The notes under the pieces are model-generated. The model was not told where the DNA came from and did no database searches. It saw nothing but the letters and a program-made list of their open reading frames with translations. A stretch of 64,000 nt of DNA from CAZCDS01 sp964497585 (GTDB taxonomy: Bacteria > Desulfobacterota > Desulfomonilia > Desulfomonilales > Desulfomonilaceae): NCBI GenBank assembly GCA_964497585.1, contig CAZCDS010000021.1:1-64000 (forward strand), given 5' to 3'. Made by a program: the position numbers and the translations under genes. Positions 34,659-42,099 of this stretch are shown here, piece after piece (positions within the stretch are counted from its first letter, which is position 1; the number at the start of each line of letters is the position of its first letter).

Positions 34659-35207
34659 TGTCATCCAGTGCGTCACGCATGTAGGTTGCTGCTGCCACGG
34701 CAGAGTGACGCCCGAAAGTCCATGCCACGTCTCGCGTCAAGAAAGCCGTCCTCCGTCGACCTCAGTGTGCTGAAGCTTTTCCATCGTGCTCCTCTTGCCA
34801 TTACCGGTGCTTTGGGGTAAAGAGGGGACTATCCGGCGAGCGATGCAATGAATTCGCAGTGGTTCTCCCATGGGGAACATATGTCTGATGCCGGTCTTGA
34901 CGCTCTTCGGAATCCTGAGAGGGGAGTGCCCCCTCCAGGAGCGTCCCGATTGAAAGACCGCGGGCGCGGATGAATTTAATCGGAAAAGGACTGCTTCGGT
35001 AACCAGTTGGGACGTAACCTTGAATTATGCTTTCACTTTATGCCGGAAGCCTGCTATATTACAGGATACTGGCATTTCTGCCGCGGCCGGAGGCTGCGGT
35101 GAATCATCGTCAACCGCGCGGCATGGCGTGCGGGGTGAAAATAGGACGGACGGAGGCGCGGCCGGGACCCGGGTAAAATCCCCGAGGGCCCGTTGCGGTA
35201 AGGACTA
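34659..35207. other. Intergenic region with promoter for the carbamoyltransferase operon
   Basis: About 550 bases. No gene seen. A promoter is proposed at 35032-35060. A small G/C hairpin lies near 34917-34936. The transcribed leader of about 140 bases is GC-rich, but I could not match it to a known riboswitch. Confidence 0.5.
35032..35060 (+). promoter_or_regulatory. Sigma-70 promoter of the carbamoyltransferase operon
   Basis: -35 TTCACT (35032-35037), 17-base spacer, -10 TATATT (35055-35060); nine of twelve consensus positions match. Confidence 0.45.
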
Positions 35208-37028
35208 ATGAACATACTCGGAATTTCAGCCTTTTATCACGACAGCGCGGCCGCGCTCATCAGGGACGGCGAGATCACGGCCGCGGCTCAGCAGGAGCGA
35301 TTCTCTCGGGTCAAGCACGATCACCGCTTCCCGGAGGACGCCATTGCGTACTGTCTGAAGGAGGCGGGGCTCACCGGGAACGACCTCGATTACGTGGTTT
35401 TCTACGACAAGCCCTTTATCAAGTTCGAACGGATCCTGGAGACCTATCTCGGGTTCGCCCCGAGAGGCTGGGCCTCCTTCCTGATGGCGATGCCGCTGTG
35501 GCTCAAGCAGAAGCTTCACGTGCCCAAGCTGATCCGCAAGAGCCTCGGCGGGTATGAAGGCAAGCTCCTCTTTCCCGAGCATCACGAATCCCACGCGGCG
35601 AGCGCTTTCTTCCCGTCGCCCTACAAGAGGGCGGCCTTCCTGACCATGGACGGCGTGGGCGAGTGGACCACCACGAGTTGGGGCGTGGGCGAAGGGAACA
35701 AGATTCGTATCGATTACGAGATCAAGTTCCCGCATTCTCTGGGTCTTTTGTATTCCGCATTCACGTACTTCACGGGCTTCAAGGTCAACTCGGGCGAGTA
35801 CAAGCTCATGGGACTCGCGCCGTACGGCGAGCCCGCGTACGTCGACGTGATCCTCAACGAACTCATTGACGTGAAGGAGGACGGGTCCTTCAGGATGAAC
35901 ATGGATCACTTCACGTACCCGTACGGGCTTACGATGACGGGAAAGGCCTTTGAGAAGCTCTTCGGCGGCCCGGCCCGACCGAGGGAAGGCCGGATGACCC
36001 AGAGAGAAATGGACCTGGCCAGGTCGATTCAGGTGGTCACCGAAGAGGTGATGCTCAGAACGGCTCGGCACATCCACAAGCAAACCGGAGAGAAGTACCT
36101 CTGCCTGGCCGGCGGTGTCGCGCTCAACTGCGTGGGAAACGGTCGGATTCTCCGCGAGAGCCCCTTTGAAGACATCTGGATTCAGCCGGCCGCGGGCGAT
36201 GCCGGGGGCGCGCTCGGCGCGGCGCTCTTCGCTTGGCACCAGTTGCTCGGAAAAGAGCGCACGGTGGACGAAAAGAACGATTTGCAGCACGGATCCTACC
36301 TTGGGCCGGTATACTCCGAGGCCCAAATCAAGGCCTTTCTCGACGAGAAGGGCTATCCATACGAATACCTGGGTAACGGTCTGTTGCCGGAAAGGGTCGC
36401 GGACATCATCGGTCAGGAGAAGGTTGTGGGATGGTTCCAGGGGAGGATGGAATTCGGACCGAGGGCCTTGGGATCGAGGTCGATCATCGGTGATGCGCGC
36501 AGTCCCAAGATGCAGTCGCAGATGAATCTCAAGATCAAGTATCGGGAGAGTTTCCGGCCCTTTGCGCCGTCCGTGCTCAACGAGGAAGTGAGCAACTACT
36601 TCCAAATAGACCGTTCCTCGCCGTACATGCTCCTCGTGGCATACGTCGAGGAGAAGATCCGGCGCAGGATGACCGACGAAGAAGAGAAACTGTGGGGTAT
36701 CGACAAACTCAACGTGAGCCGGTCCGAGATCCCTGCGATCACCCATGTGGACTACTCGGCCAGACTCCAGACGGTGCACGAAGAAACCAATCCCCTGTAC
36801 CACAAGATGATCAAGGCGTTTCAAGACAAGACCGGATGCCCGGTCATTGTGAACACCTCCTTCAATGTCAGGGGAGAGCCCATTGTTCAGAGCCCCGAGG
36901 ATGCCTATCTCTGTTTCATGAGGACGGAGATGGACTACCTGGTGCTCGGGCCCTTCCTTCTGGACAAGCAGAAACAGCCGGAACTGGTCGGAGACTCGGA
37001 TTGGCGGAGCCAGTTCGAGCTCGACTAG
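35208..37028 (+). CDS. Carbamoyltransferase, NodU/CmcH/TobZ family
   Basis: 606-residue enzyme that makes carbamoyl-adenylate from carbamoyl phosphate and ATP and transfers the carbamoyl group to a hydroxyl of a small molecule or sugar. The N-terminal kinase-like (Kae1/YrdC-related) domain opens GISAFYHDSAAALIRDG (residues 4-20) and carries HHESHAASAFF (about 125, metal site). The C-terminal box CPVIVNTSFNVRGEPIV (about 545) and GPRALGSRSIIGDAR (about 415) are diagnostic. A TAAGGA precedes the ATG. Followed by SxtJ-like and DUF5989 membrane genes and an SGNH hydrolase, a grouping that suggests decoration of a surface lipid or polysaccharide. The acceptor is unknown. Confidence 0.93.
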   Translation: MNILGISAFYHDSAAALIRDGEITAAAQQERFSRVKHDHRFPEDAIAYCLKEAGLTGNDLDYVVFYDKPFIKFERILETYLGFAPRGWASFLMAMPLWLKQKLHVPKLIRKSLGGYEGKLLFPEHHESHAASAFFPSPYKRAAFLTMDGVGEWTTTSWGVGEGNKIRIDYEIKFPHSLGLLYSAFTYFTGFKVNSGEYKLMGLAPYGEPAYVDVILNELIDVKEDGSFRMNMDHFTYPYGLTMTGKAFEKLFGGPARPREGRMTQREMDLARSIQVVTEEVMLRTARHIHKQTGEKYLCLAGGVALNCVGNGRILRESPFEDIWIQPAAGDAGGALGAALFAWHQLLGKERTVDEKNDLQHGSYLGPVYSEAQIKAFLDEKGYPYEYLGNGLLPERVADIIGQEKVVGWFQGRMEFGPRALGSRSIIGDARSPKMQSQMNLKIKYRESFRPFAPSVLNEEVSNYFQIDRSSPYMLLVAYVEEKIRRRMTDEEEKLWGIDKLNVSRSEIPAITHVDYSARLQTVHEETNPLYHKMIKAFQDKTGCPVIVNTSFNVRGEPIVQSPEDAYLCFMRTEMDYLVLGPFLLDKQKQPELVGDSDWRSQFELD

Positions 37029-37180
37029 GGCTTCTGGTGCAGGAAACGACAATGCGGGCCGGGCTGAGGAATTCTCCCGGAGTCCGGCGTTAACTTCAGG
37101 GGCCCTGCATGCAGCGCTGGCGCCGCCCACGAACCGGTCCTCCGACGGTTTCCCCAAGTGGCCGCACGGATAAGAAAGCA

Positions 37181-37618
37181 ATGAACATTATTAGGGAAAT
37201 AGCAGACGAGATAAAAACGATTTACCGAGAGCCGACGAATAGGGATCTGAACATCCTGGCGATTCTCTTTCTCGTGCTTCCCTCGGCGATCGGGCTGATG
37301 TGGGTCTTTTGGAAAGGATCGCAATCAGGCTACTACTGGATCGCCGCGGGCATTGCGCTCGCCCTGTGCAGGGCGGTACCGCCCCTTTTCCGGGGGATCT
37401 ACAGGGTCTGGATCAGCCTGTCGGTGATTCTGGGCTATTTTATCTCACGCATCCTGTTGACAATCATATTCTTTGTCGTGATAATTCCTACAGGTTTTCT
37501 GATGCGTCTCTTCGGGAAGGACCCCATGGACAGGAAACTCGATCCGGCCGCGGAAACGTACTGGATCAAACGAGAGGTTGAGCAGCCGGATCCGGAGAGA
37601 TACGAAAGGCAGTTCTGA
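37181..37618 (+). CDS. SxtJ-like membrane protein
   Basis: 145 residues with three hydrophobic segments (ILAILFLVLPSAIGLMWVFW; YYWIAAGIALALCRAVPPL; ILGYFISRILLTIIFFVVIIPTGF) and a C-terminal soluble tail containing DPMDRKLDPAAETYW, typical of proteins of the SxtJ group that are regularly encoded beside NodU-type carbamoyltransferases. Biochemical role not known. ATG at 37181 chosen because the hydrophilic amphipathic start MNIIREIADEIK fits; upstream codons are low quality. It ends 39 bases before the next gene. Confidence 0.8.
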   Translation: MNIIREIADEIKTIYREPTNRDLNILAILFLVLPSAIGLMWVFWKGSQSGYYWIAAGIALALCRAVPPLFRGIYRVWISLSVILGYFISRILLTIIFFVVIIPTGFLMRLFGKDPMDRKLDPAAETYWIKREVEQPDPERYERQF

Positions 37619-37657
37619 ATGGCGCTCAAAGGGAGCGTCCGACGAGGAGGATATTCC

Positions 37658-37810
37658 ATGTCACTTGTCAAGGAATTCTGGGATTTCATGAAGGTCCGCA
37701 AGAAGTTCTGGCTTGCGCCGATTCTCATTGTCCTGGTGATTCTGTCGGCGTTCATCATCTTGGCGGCCAGTTCACCGGTTGCCGCGCCGTTCATCTACAC
37801 GCTCTTCTAG
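37658..37810 (+). CDS. DUF5989 family one-helix membrane protein
   Basis: 50 residues: SLVKEFWDFMKVRKKFWLAPI, one transmembrane helix and the family-typical ending PFIYTLF. A GAGGAGG ribosome site sits before the ATG at 37658; the frame reaches back to 37619 without support. DUF5989 proteins typically follow SxtJ and a carbamoyltransferase, so this is a conserved trio. Function unknown; it may be a small subunit or anchor of a membrane complex. Confidence 0.85.
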   Translation: MSLVKEFWDFMKVRKKFWLAPILIVLVILSAFIILAASSPVAAPFIYTLF

Positions 37811-37848
37811 CGAAGGGCCGGAACGTATTTCCAGGACGCGCAGGGATG

Positions 37849-37872
37849 AGCCGGGCCCATGATGGCCCGGCT
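37849..37872 (+). terminator. Strong GC hairpin after DUF5989
   Basis: AGCCGGGCC (37849-37857) and its complement (37864-37872), six-base loop, 39 bases after the stop. No T-tract follows, so termination is probable rather than certain. Confidence 0.45.
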
Positions 37873-37885
37873 TCCGTGCGCTAAG

Positions 37886-37993
37886 TGTCCGACTTCCGCG
37901 CATTGCCACGTCGGGTCGCAGTACGTTTCTTTGTCCGATTTTCGCGCAGGACCGGCCTGAGAATCCCCGGAATTCATGTCGACTTTCATGCGC
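37886..37993. repeat. Three imperfect 17-bp direct repeats
   Basis: TGTCCGACTTCCGCGCA (37886-37902), TGTCCGATTTTCGCGCA (37932-37948) and a weaker TGTCGACTTTCATGCGC (37977-37993). Start-to-start distances are 46 and 45 bases. Confidence 0.6.
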
Positions 37994-38121
37994 TGAATGG
38001 CACAACAGGACACGAGAATGCTGAGGGGGCGGTGCTGTGCCGCAAGTGACGGGCTGCCGCACCCTGAGTGTCAGAGGAGTTGCCACGAGGAGCACACAAC
38101 ACCATTTGGCTCTCCCGATCA

Positions 38122-38146
38122 TCCCCTCTGCCCTTGTGAGAGGGGA
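38122..38146. repeat. Hairpin with T-rich flank
   Basis: TCCCCTCT (38122-38129) pairs with AGAGGGGA (38139-38146), followed by GTTTCTTTT. Similar CCCTCTGCCCTTGTGAGAGGG-type units are common REP-like sequences in proteobacteria; related ones occur at 48311-48340 and 49197-49300. Confidence 0.5.
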
Positions 38147-38355
38147 GTTTCTTTTGGTCCCTGTTCCTCCGACAGCGGATCGGGGCAGGGAGACCGTGGC
38201 GCGTTTGATGCGCGCCAGTACCACACAAGGAGCGATTCTCGAGAGTAACCGCCCATTCGCGGGATATTTTCTCTCGTGCGGCAGACTTTCCGGCCTGTCA
38301 ATCCCGAGGCATTCGGGAGCATCGCTGTGACCGAAGAATTTCAGGAGAGGAGCGG

Positions 38356-40170
38356 ATGAGCGAACTCCCAGCTCACAAGGAAGAGATGGCCCCTACGGAA
38401 GAGAAAGGAACTCCCGGGGCCTCGGCCGCCGACTCAGGGAAGTCCGAAGCACGTCGCCCGGTCCGCAGCGTGTGGAAGACCTTTGTCTTTACCGTCCTGT
38501 ATCTGGTTTTTCTTGTGGCGGTGGTCGCGGGCATTCTCGCGGGACTGGAGTACTACGCGTATCTCCAGATCAAGGCTTCGCCATTGGGAAAGGCGTACGC
38601 GGGCCGTGACCTCGACCCCGCGCGGCAAAGCTCCCAGAAGGTGGCGCCTCAGTTCGGGTACGAGCCGACCCCCGGCTTCGTTGCAGTCCGGAACACGAAG
38701 TTCGGCAATTCGTACGAGTACATCAACGACCAGAGTTTCAAGGAGTTCGACGACGTCCCGCTGGCAAAACCCAAGGACGAATTCCGCGTATTCGTAACGG
38801 GCGGGTCCGTGGTCTACGGTCGGGGACCTGTGCCGCCTGCAGACAAGGTGACCGAATTCTACGAGGTGACCCACCGCTGGACCATTCCGCACATCATGCA
38901 GGAGTTGCTCAATGCAGACCCCCGGGTCCGAGAAAAGATAGGAGGCAAGAAGGTCAGGGTGATCAATGCCGGGGTCGCGGGCCACGTCATTCAGAACGAC
39001 CTGATGCGATATCTCGCCAAGCTGAGACTGTATAGTCCCGACGCGATCGTCTCGCTGGACGGTGCCAACGAGGTCCCCGCGGTGGCGCGCGCCTTCCGGG
39101 ACTGGAACTACTTCACGGAAGGCCAGTACTACGACGTAATCAATCAGATCATGAGCATGAGTCCCGAAGGGCTCCTGAACTATCTGGCCCTCTGGCTCAA
39201 AAGGAACACCTATTTCTTCGCGTGGCTCTCCATGAGAAAAGGACAGGCGCCCGGCATCCTCATGGAGAACGTAGGGTTCGTTGCTTACCCCCGGGAGCCG
39301 ACCCCGGAGGAAATAAATTTCCTCAAGCGAAACGTCCGGCAGGTTGCGGACGTGTTGGCGATCTACCACAAGACGCTCGAGACCGACAAGGTTCCCCACG
39401 TTTTTGCGCTTCAGCCGATGTTCCGCAACTGCAAGAAGAAGCGCACTCCCATGGAACAGAGGATCGAGCAGATCACCGGCATGCAGAAAGTCGGGTACTA
39501 CGACGCGGTGGAGACCTACGATCTTATCGTGGACACCGCGAAGAAGCGGGTTGCCGAGGAGGGTCTGGAAGTCCTGGATCTCACGAAGATTTTCGACAAC
39601 GTGCACACCTGGGTTTTCACCGACTGGTGCCATTTGACGAACGGCGCCAACTATATCTTGGCTAAAGCACTGGTAAATCGGATGAAGAAGGACGTCTTCG
39701 GACTGTCGCTGCGCCCTTCCGATCGGCTTGAGGAGCCTCTTGATGCGTACTTCACCGACTATGCCAAGCACGCCAGGGTCCTCGTAGGAGGTGCTTTCGT
39801 CAACCCAGGGCTGCACATTCTCAAAGGATATCCGGGTAAGAAACTGCTTGAAGTCGATCCCCGCGCCGGTGGCGGCAACAATTCGGTGGTGCTCGATCTC
39901 GGAAAGAGTGTTCCCGTGTCAAGGCTTCGGATAGTCTGGGCGGACAAGGAATCTGTCCCCCGTTCCTGGAAGATCGATTTCTCAGAGGACGGCAAGAGCT
40001 GGAAAGGATGGGCCGCGTTCAATCCAGCGGTCACGGATGACTTCGACCAGTGGCCCGGATTCGAATACTACGCGGCCGACGACAGCCCCGCGAGATACGT
40101 ACGGTACTCGCCCGCGGGAGAAGACGCAAAGAAGCCGATCAGATTGCGTCAGTTGAGTCTTTTCAAGTGA
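38356..40170 (+). CDS. Membrane-anchored SGNH hydrolase with discoidin-like C-terminal domain
   Basis: 604 residues: a polar N-terminus, one transmembrane helix (about 44-66), then an SGNH/GDSL-type domain with block I FVTGGSVVYGRG (Ser about residue 153), block II INAGVAGH, block III SLDGANEV (Asn) and block V DWCHLTNG (catalytic Asp/His about 430). After about residue 470 a domain resembling F5/8 type C (discoidin) sugar-binding folds follows (GGGNNSVVLDLGKSVPVSRLRIVW, SWKIDFSEDGKSW, ARYVRYSP). Such proteins act as esterases or acyl-transfer partners on extracytoplasmic glycans. It has an excellent ribosome site and probably belongs functionally with the carbamoyltransferase trio, 545 bases upstream. 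Confidence 0.82.
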   Translation: MSELPAHKEEMAPTEEKGTPGASAADSGKSEARRPVRSVWKTFVFTVLYLVFLVAVVAGILAGLEYYAYLQIKASPLGKAYAGRDLDPARQSSQKVAPQFGYEPTPGFVAVRNTKFGNSYEYINDQSFKEFDDVPLAKPKDEFRVFVTGGSVVYGRGPVPPADKVTEFYEVTHRWTIPHIMQELLNADPRVREKIGGKKVRVINAGVAGHVIQNDLMRYLAKLRLYSPDAIVSLDGANEVPAVARAFRDWNYFTEGQYYDVINQIMSMSPEGLLNYLALWLKRNTYFFAWLSMRKGQAPGILMENVGFVAYPREPTPEEINFLKRNVRQVADVLAIYHKTLETDKVPHVFALQPMFRNCKKKRTPMEQRIEQITGMQKVGYYDAVETYDLIVDTAKKRVAEEGLEVLDLTKIFDNVHTWVFTDWCHLTNGANYILAKALVNRMKKDVFGLSLRPSDRLEEPLDAYFTDYAKHARVLVGGAFVNPGLHILKGYPGKKLLEVDPRAGGGNNSVVLDLGKSVPVSRLRIVWADKESVPRSWKIDFSEDGKSWKGWAAFNPAVTDDFDQWPGFEYYAADDSPARYVRYSPAGEDAKKPIRLRQLSLFK

Positions 40171-40208
40171 TGCTTCGCGGAAATCTCTGGGGGCGGTGGG
40201 AAATTCAT

Positions 40209-40237
40209 TTGGAACATTGCCTGTCATAAGGTATAAA
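40209..40237 (+). promoter_or_regulatory. Sigma-70 promoter of rpmI-rplT-pheS-pheT
   Basis: -35 TTGGAA (40209-40214), 17-base spacer, -10 TATAAA (40232-40237); nine of twelve positions match. About 58 bases separate the expected start of transcription from the rpmI ATG. I did not find an attenuator or an infC gene upstream. Confidence 0.6.
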
Positions 40238-40301
40238 AAGAGTTTTAGTTCGATCTGGCGCCCGACCGCTTACCCGAGGCGTCGAATCCGGAGAAGGAAC
40301 C

Positions 40302-40499
40302 ATGCCGAAGATCAAAACATGCCGGGGCGCGGCAAAGCGATTCACCGTGCTCAAGAGCGGAAGAGTGAAGAGAAAAAAGGCCTATCACAGCCATATACTC
40401 ACCACCAAGACCACCAAGAGGAAACGGGGCCTCAGGAAGATGACACTCGTCGACGCCAAGGACCTCCGACAAGTGCGAAGGCTCCTGCCGTACGGATAG
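40302..40499 (+). CDS. rpmI: 50S ribosomal protein L35
   Basis: 65 residues, very basic. The family opening is PKIKTCRGAAKRFTVLKSGRVKRKKAYHSH (split here: PKIKT, GAAKRF, KRKKAYHSH), followed by KTTKRKRGLRK and the LLPYG end. GGAGAAGG precedes the ATG. First gene of the rpmI-rplT-pheST operon; infC, which usually heads it, is absent here. Confidence 0.97.
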   Translation: MPKIKTCRGAAKRFTVLKSGRVKRKKAYHSHILTTKTTKRKRGLRKMTLVDAKDLRQVRRLLPYG

Positions 40500-40578
40500 C
40501 CGGCGCGGTCGGTTCGCCAGAATTCCTGTAAGCCGTTGCCGGTGGGGACGGTTTTTCATCCCGTCTAAGGAGTAGTTG

Positions 40579-40938
40579 ATGCCCAGAGCACGATGTGTGC
40601 CCGCAAGCCGGGCGAGACGCAAGAAAATACTCAAAGCGGCCAAAGGCTACGTAGGGGGCCGCAGCAGGACCTTACGACAGGCCAAGGATACAGTCGAGAA
40701 GGCGCTCTGTTATGCGTACCGGGACCGCAGAGCCCGCAAGCGGGATTTCCGACGCCTCTGGATTACGCGGATAAACGCTGCCGCCCGCATGAACGGGCTC
40801 GCGTACAATCGGTTCATCGAAGGACTGAAGAAGGCCGATATCGTACTTGATCGCAAGATCCTTGCCGACATCGCGGTGACCGACCCGGCCGGGTTCACGA
40901 ACATCGTTCAGCAGGCCAGGTCAGCATTGGAAGCCTGA
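40579..40938 (+). CDS. rplT: 50S ribosomal protein L20
   Basis: 119 residues. Signature RARRKKILKAAKGYVGGRS near the N-terminus, with YAYRDRRARKRDFRRLWI, RINAAARMNGLAYNRFI and the C-terminal NIVQQARSALEA. L20 also represses its own operon in many bacteria by binding the leader mRNA; whether this leader can is not visible. Start at ATG 40579 with AAGGAG. Confidence 0.97.
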   Translation: MPRARCVPASRARRKKILKAAKGYVGGRSRTLRQAKDTVEKALCYAYRDRRARKRDFRRLWITRINAAARMNGLAYNRFIEGLKKADIVLDRKILADIAVTDPAGFTNIVQQARSALEA

Positions 40939-41059
40939 AAACAACCTTTGACATGCGGTGCGGCTCCGACGGAGGTCAGGACGGCAGAGCAGCCCTTTGC
41001 GGCGAGAATCTCTGATCCGGCATCCGTTTCAGGCCGCGTCTGCTTGTGGACAGGGGATT

Positions 41060-42076
41060 ATGGAGGCGGAACTCAGAAAGATCAAAGCCGATGCCCTGGA
41101 AGCGCTCGGTTCGCTCTCCGACGGGAAGGCTTTGGCGGAGATCAGGACCCGGGTGCTAGGCCGCAAGGGGGAATTGACCCAACTGCTGAGGGGGCTCCGG
41201 GATCTGGCTCCTGATTTGCGATCCGAGGCCGGCCGACTAGCCAATAGGGTCAAGGTCGAGCTGCAAGAGGAATTCGACCGAGCAGAGGAATTCCTCCGGC
41301 AGCGCGCGGAACTCGAAAGGCTGCAATCGGAATCGGTCGACGTGACGCTTCCCGGACGGAGATTCATACTGGGCCGGCGGCACATTCTCAACCGGGCCGC
41401 GGACGTCATGATCGAGATCTTTCGGGGATTGGGCTTTCAGTTGGCCGAAGGGCCTGAAGTGGAGTTCGACTATTACAACTTCGAAGCACTCAACATTCCC
41501 AGGGACCATCCGGCCCGAGACATGCAGGACACCTTCTATTTCTCGGACAATGTGGTTTTGAGGACCCACACGTCACCCGTTCAGATTCGCGTCATGGAGC
41601 AACAACAGCCGCCTGTTCGGATCATCTGTCCGGGCAAGGTCTATCGCCGCGACGCGGACCTCACCCACTCCCCCATGTTCATGCAGATCGAGGGGCTGTG
41701 GGTCGACGAGGGCATATCCTTTTCGGATCTGAAGGGGATCCTTGTCGCGTTCGTTCACGAGTATTTCGGCCAGGAAGTGGGGCTGCGATTCCGTCCCAGC
41801 TTCTTCCCCTTCACGGAACCGTCCGCGGAAGTGGACATCCAGTGTGTGGTCTGCGGCGGGTCCGGGTGCAGAACCTGCTCCGACACCGGCTGGCTGGAGA
41901 TCCTCGGGTCAGGGATGGTCGATCCGACGCTCTATGGCTTCGTCAATTACGATCCTGAGGTCTACACGGGTTTTGCCTTCGGCGTGGGAATCGAGCGCGT
42001 TGCCATGCTCAAGTATGGTATTCCCGATATCCGGACCTTCTATGAGAACGACGTCCGATTCCTCAATCAATTTTAG
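41060..42076 (+). CDS. pheS: Phenylalanyl-tRNA synthetase alpha subunit
   Basis: Catalytic subunit that charges tRNA-Phe. 338 residues from the ATG at 41060 (GGGGA upstream), whose product opens EAELRKIKADAL, a normal coiled-coil N-terminus. Class II motifs are clear: motif 1 region GFQLAEGPEVEFDYYNFEALN, motif 2 VRIICPGKVYRRDADLTHSPMFMQIEGL, and motif 3 GFAFGVGIERVAMLKYGI. The CVVCGGSGCRTCSDTGWLEILG box is typical. The longer reading frame from 40958 has no support. Confidence 0.97.
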   Translation: MEAELRKIKADALEALGSLSDGKALAEIRTRVLGRKGELTQLLRGLRDLAPDLRSEAGRLANRVKVELQEEFDRAEEFLRQRAELERLQSESVDVTLPGRRFILGRRHILNRAADVMIEIFRGLGFQLAEGPEVEFDYYNFEALNIPRDHPARDMQDTFYFSDNVVLRTHTSPVQIRVMEQQQPPVRIICPGKVYRRDADLTHSPMFMQIEGLWVDEGISFSDLKGILVAFVHEYFGQEVGLRFRPSFFPFTEPSAEVDIQCVVCGGSGCRTCSDTGWLEILGSGMVDPTLYGFVNYDPEVYTGFAFGVGIERVAMLKYGIPDIRTFYENDVRFLNQF

Positions 42077-42099
42077 TCGGCAAGAAAGGGTAGGGGATC

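Larger units (their letters stand above)
37811..38355. other. Intergenic region with repeats and hairpins
   Basis: About 545 bases, no gene recognised. It contains the hairpin at 37849-37872, three imperfect 17-bp direct repeats beginning at 37886, 37932 and 37977, and a second hairpin at 38122-38146. Confidence 0.55.

Noticed and set aside
34937..35207. Riboswitch or structured RNA before the carbamoyltransferase
   Set aside because: GC-rich leader, but no match to any conserved riboswitch core I know.
35226..37181. 651-codon open frame antisense to the carbamoyltransferase
   Set aside because: Shadow of a strongly recognised gene in GC-rich DNA; no motifs of its own.
37811..38355. Possible small genes between DUF5989 and the SGNH gene
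   Set aside because: Short frames only, with hairpins and repeats inside them and no ribosome sites.
38434..39816. 460-codon open frame antisense to the SGNH hydrolase
   Set aside because: Shadow frame; the plus-strand gene has signature motifs and a ribosome site.
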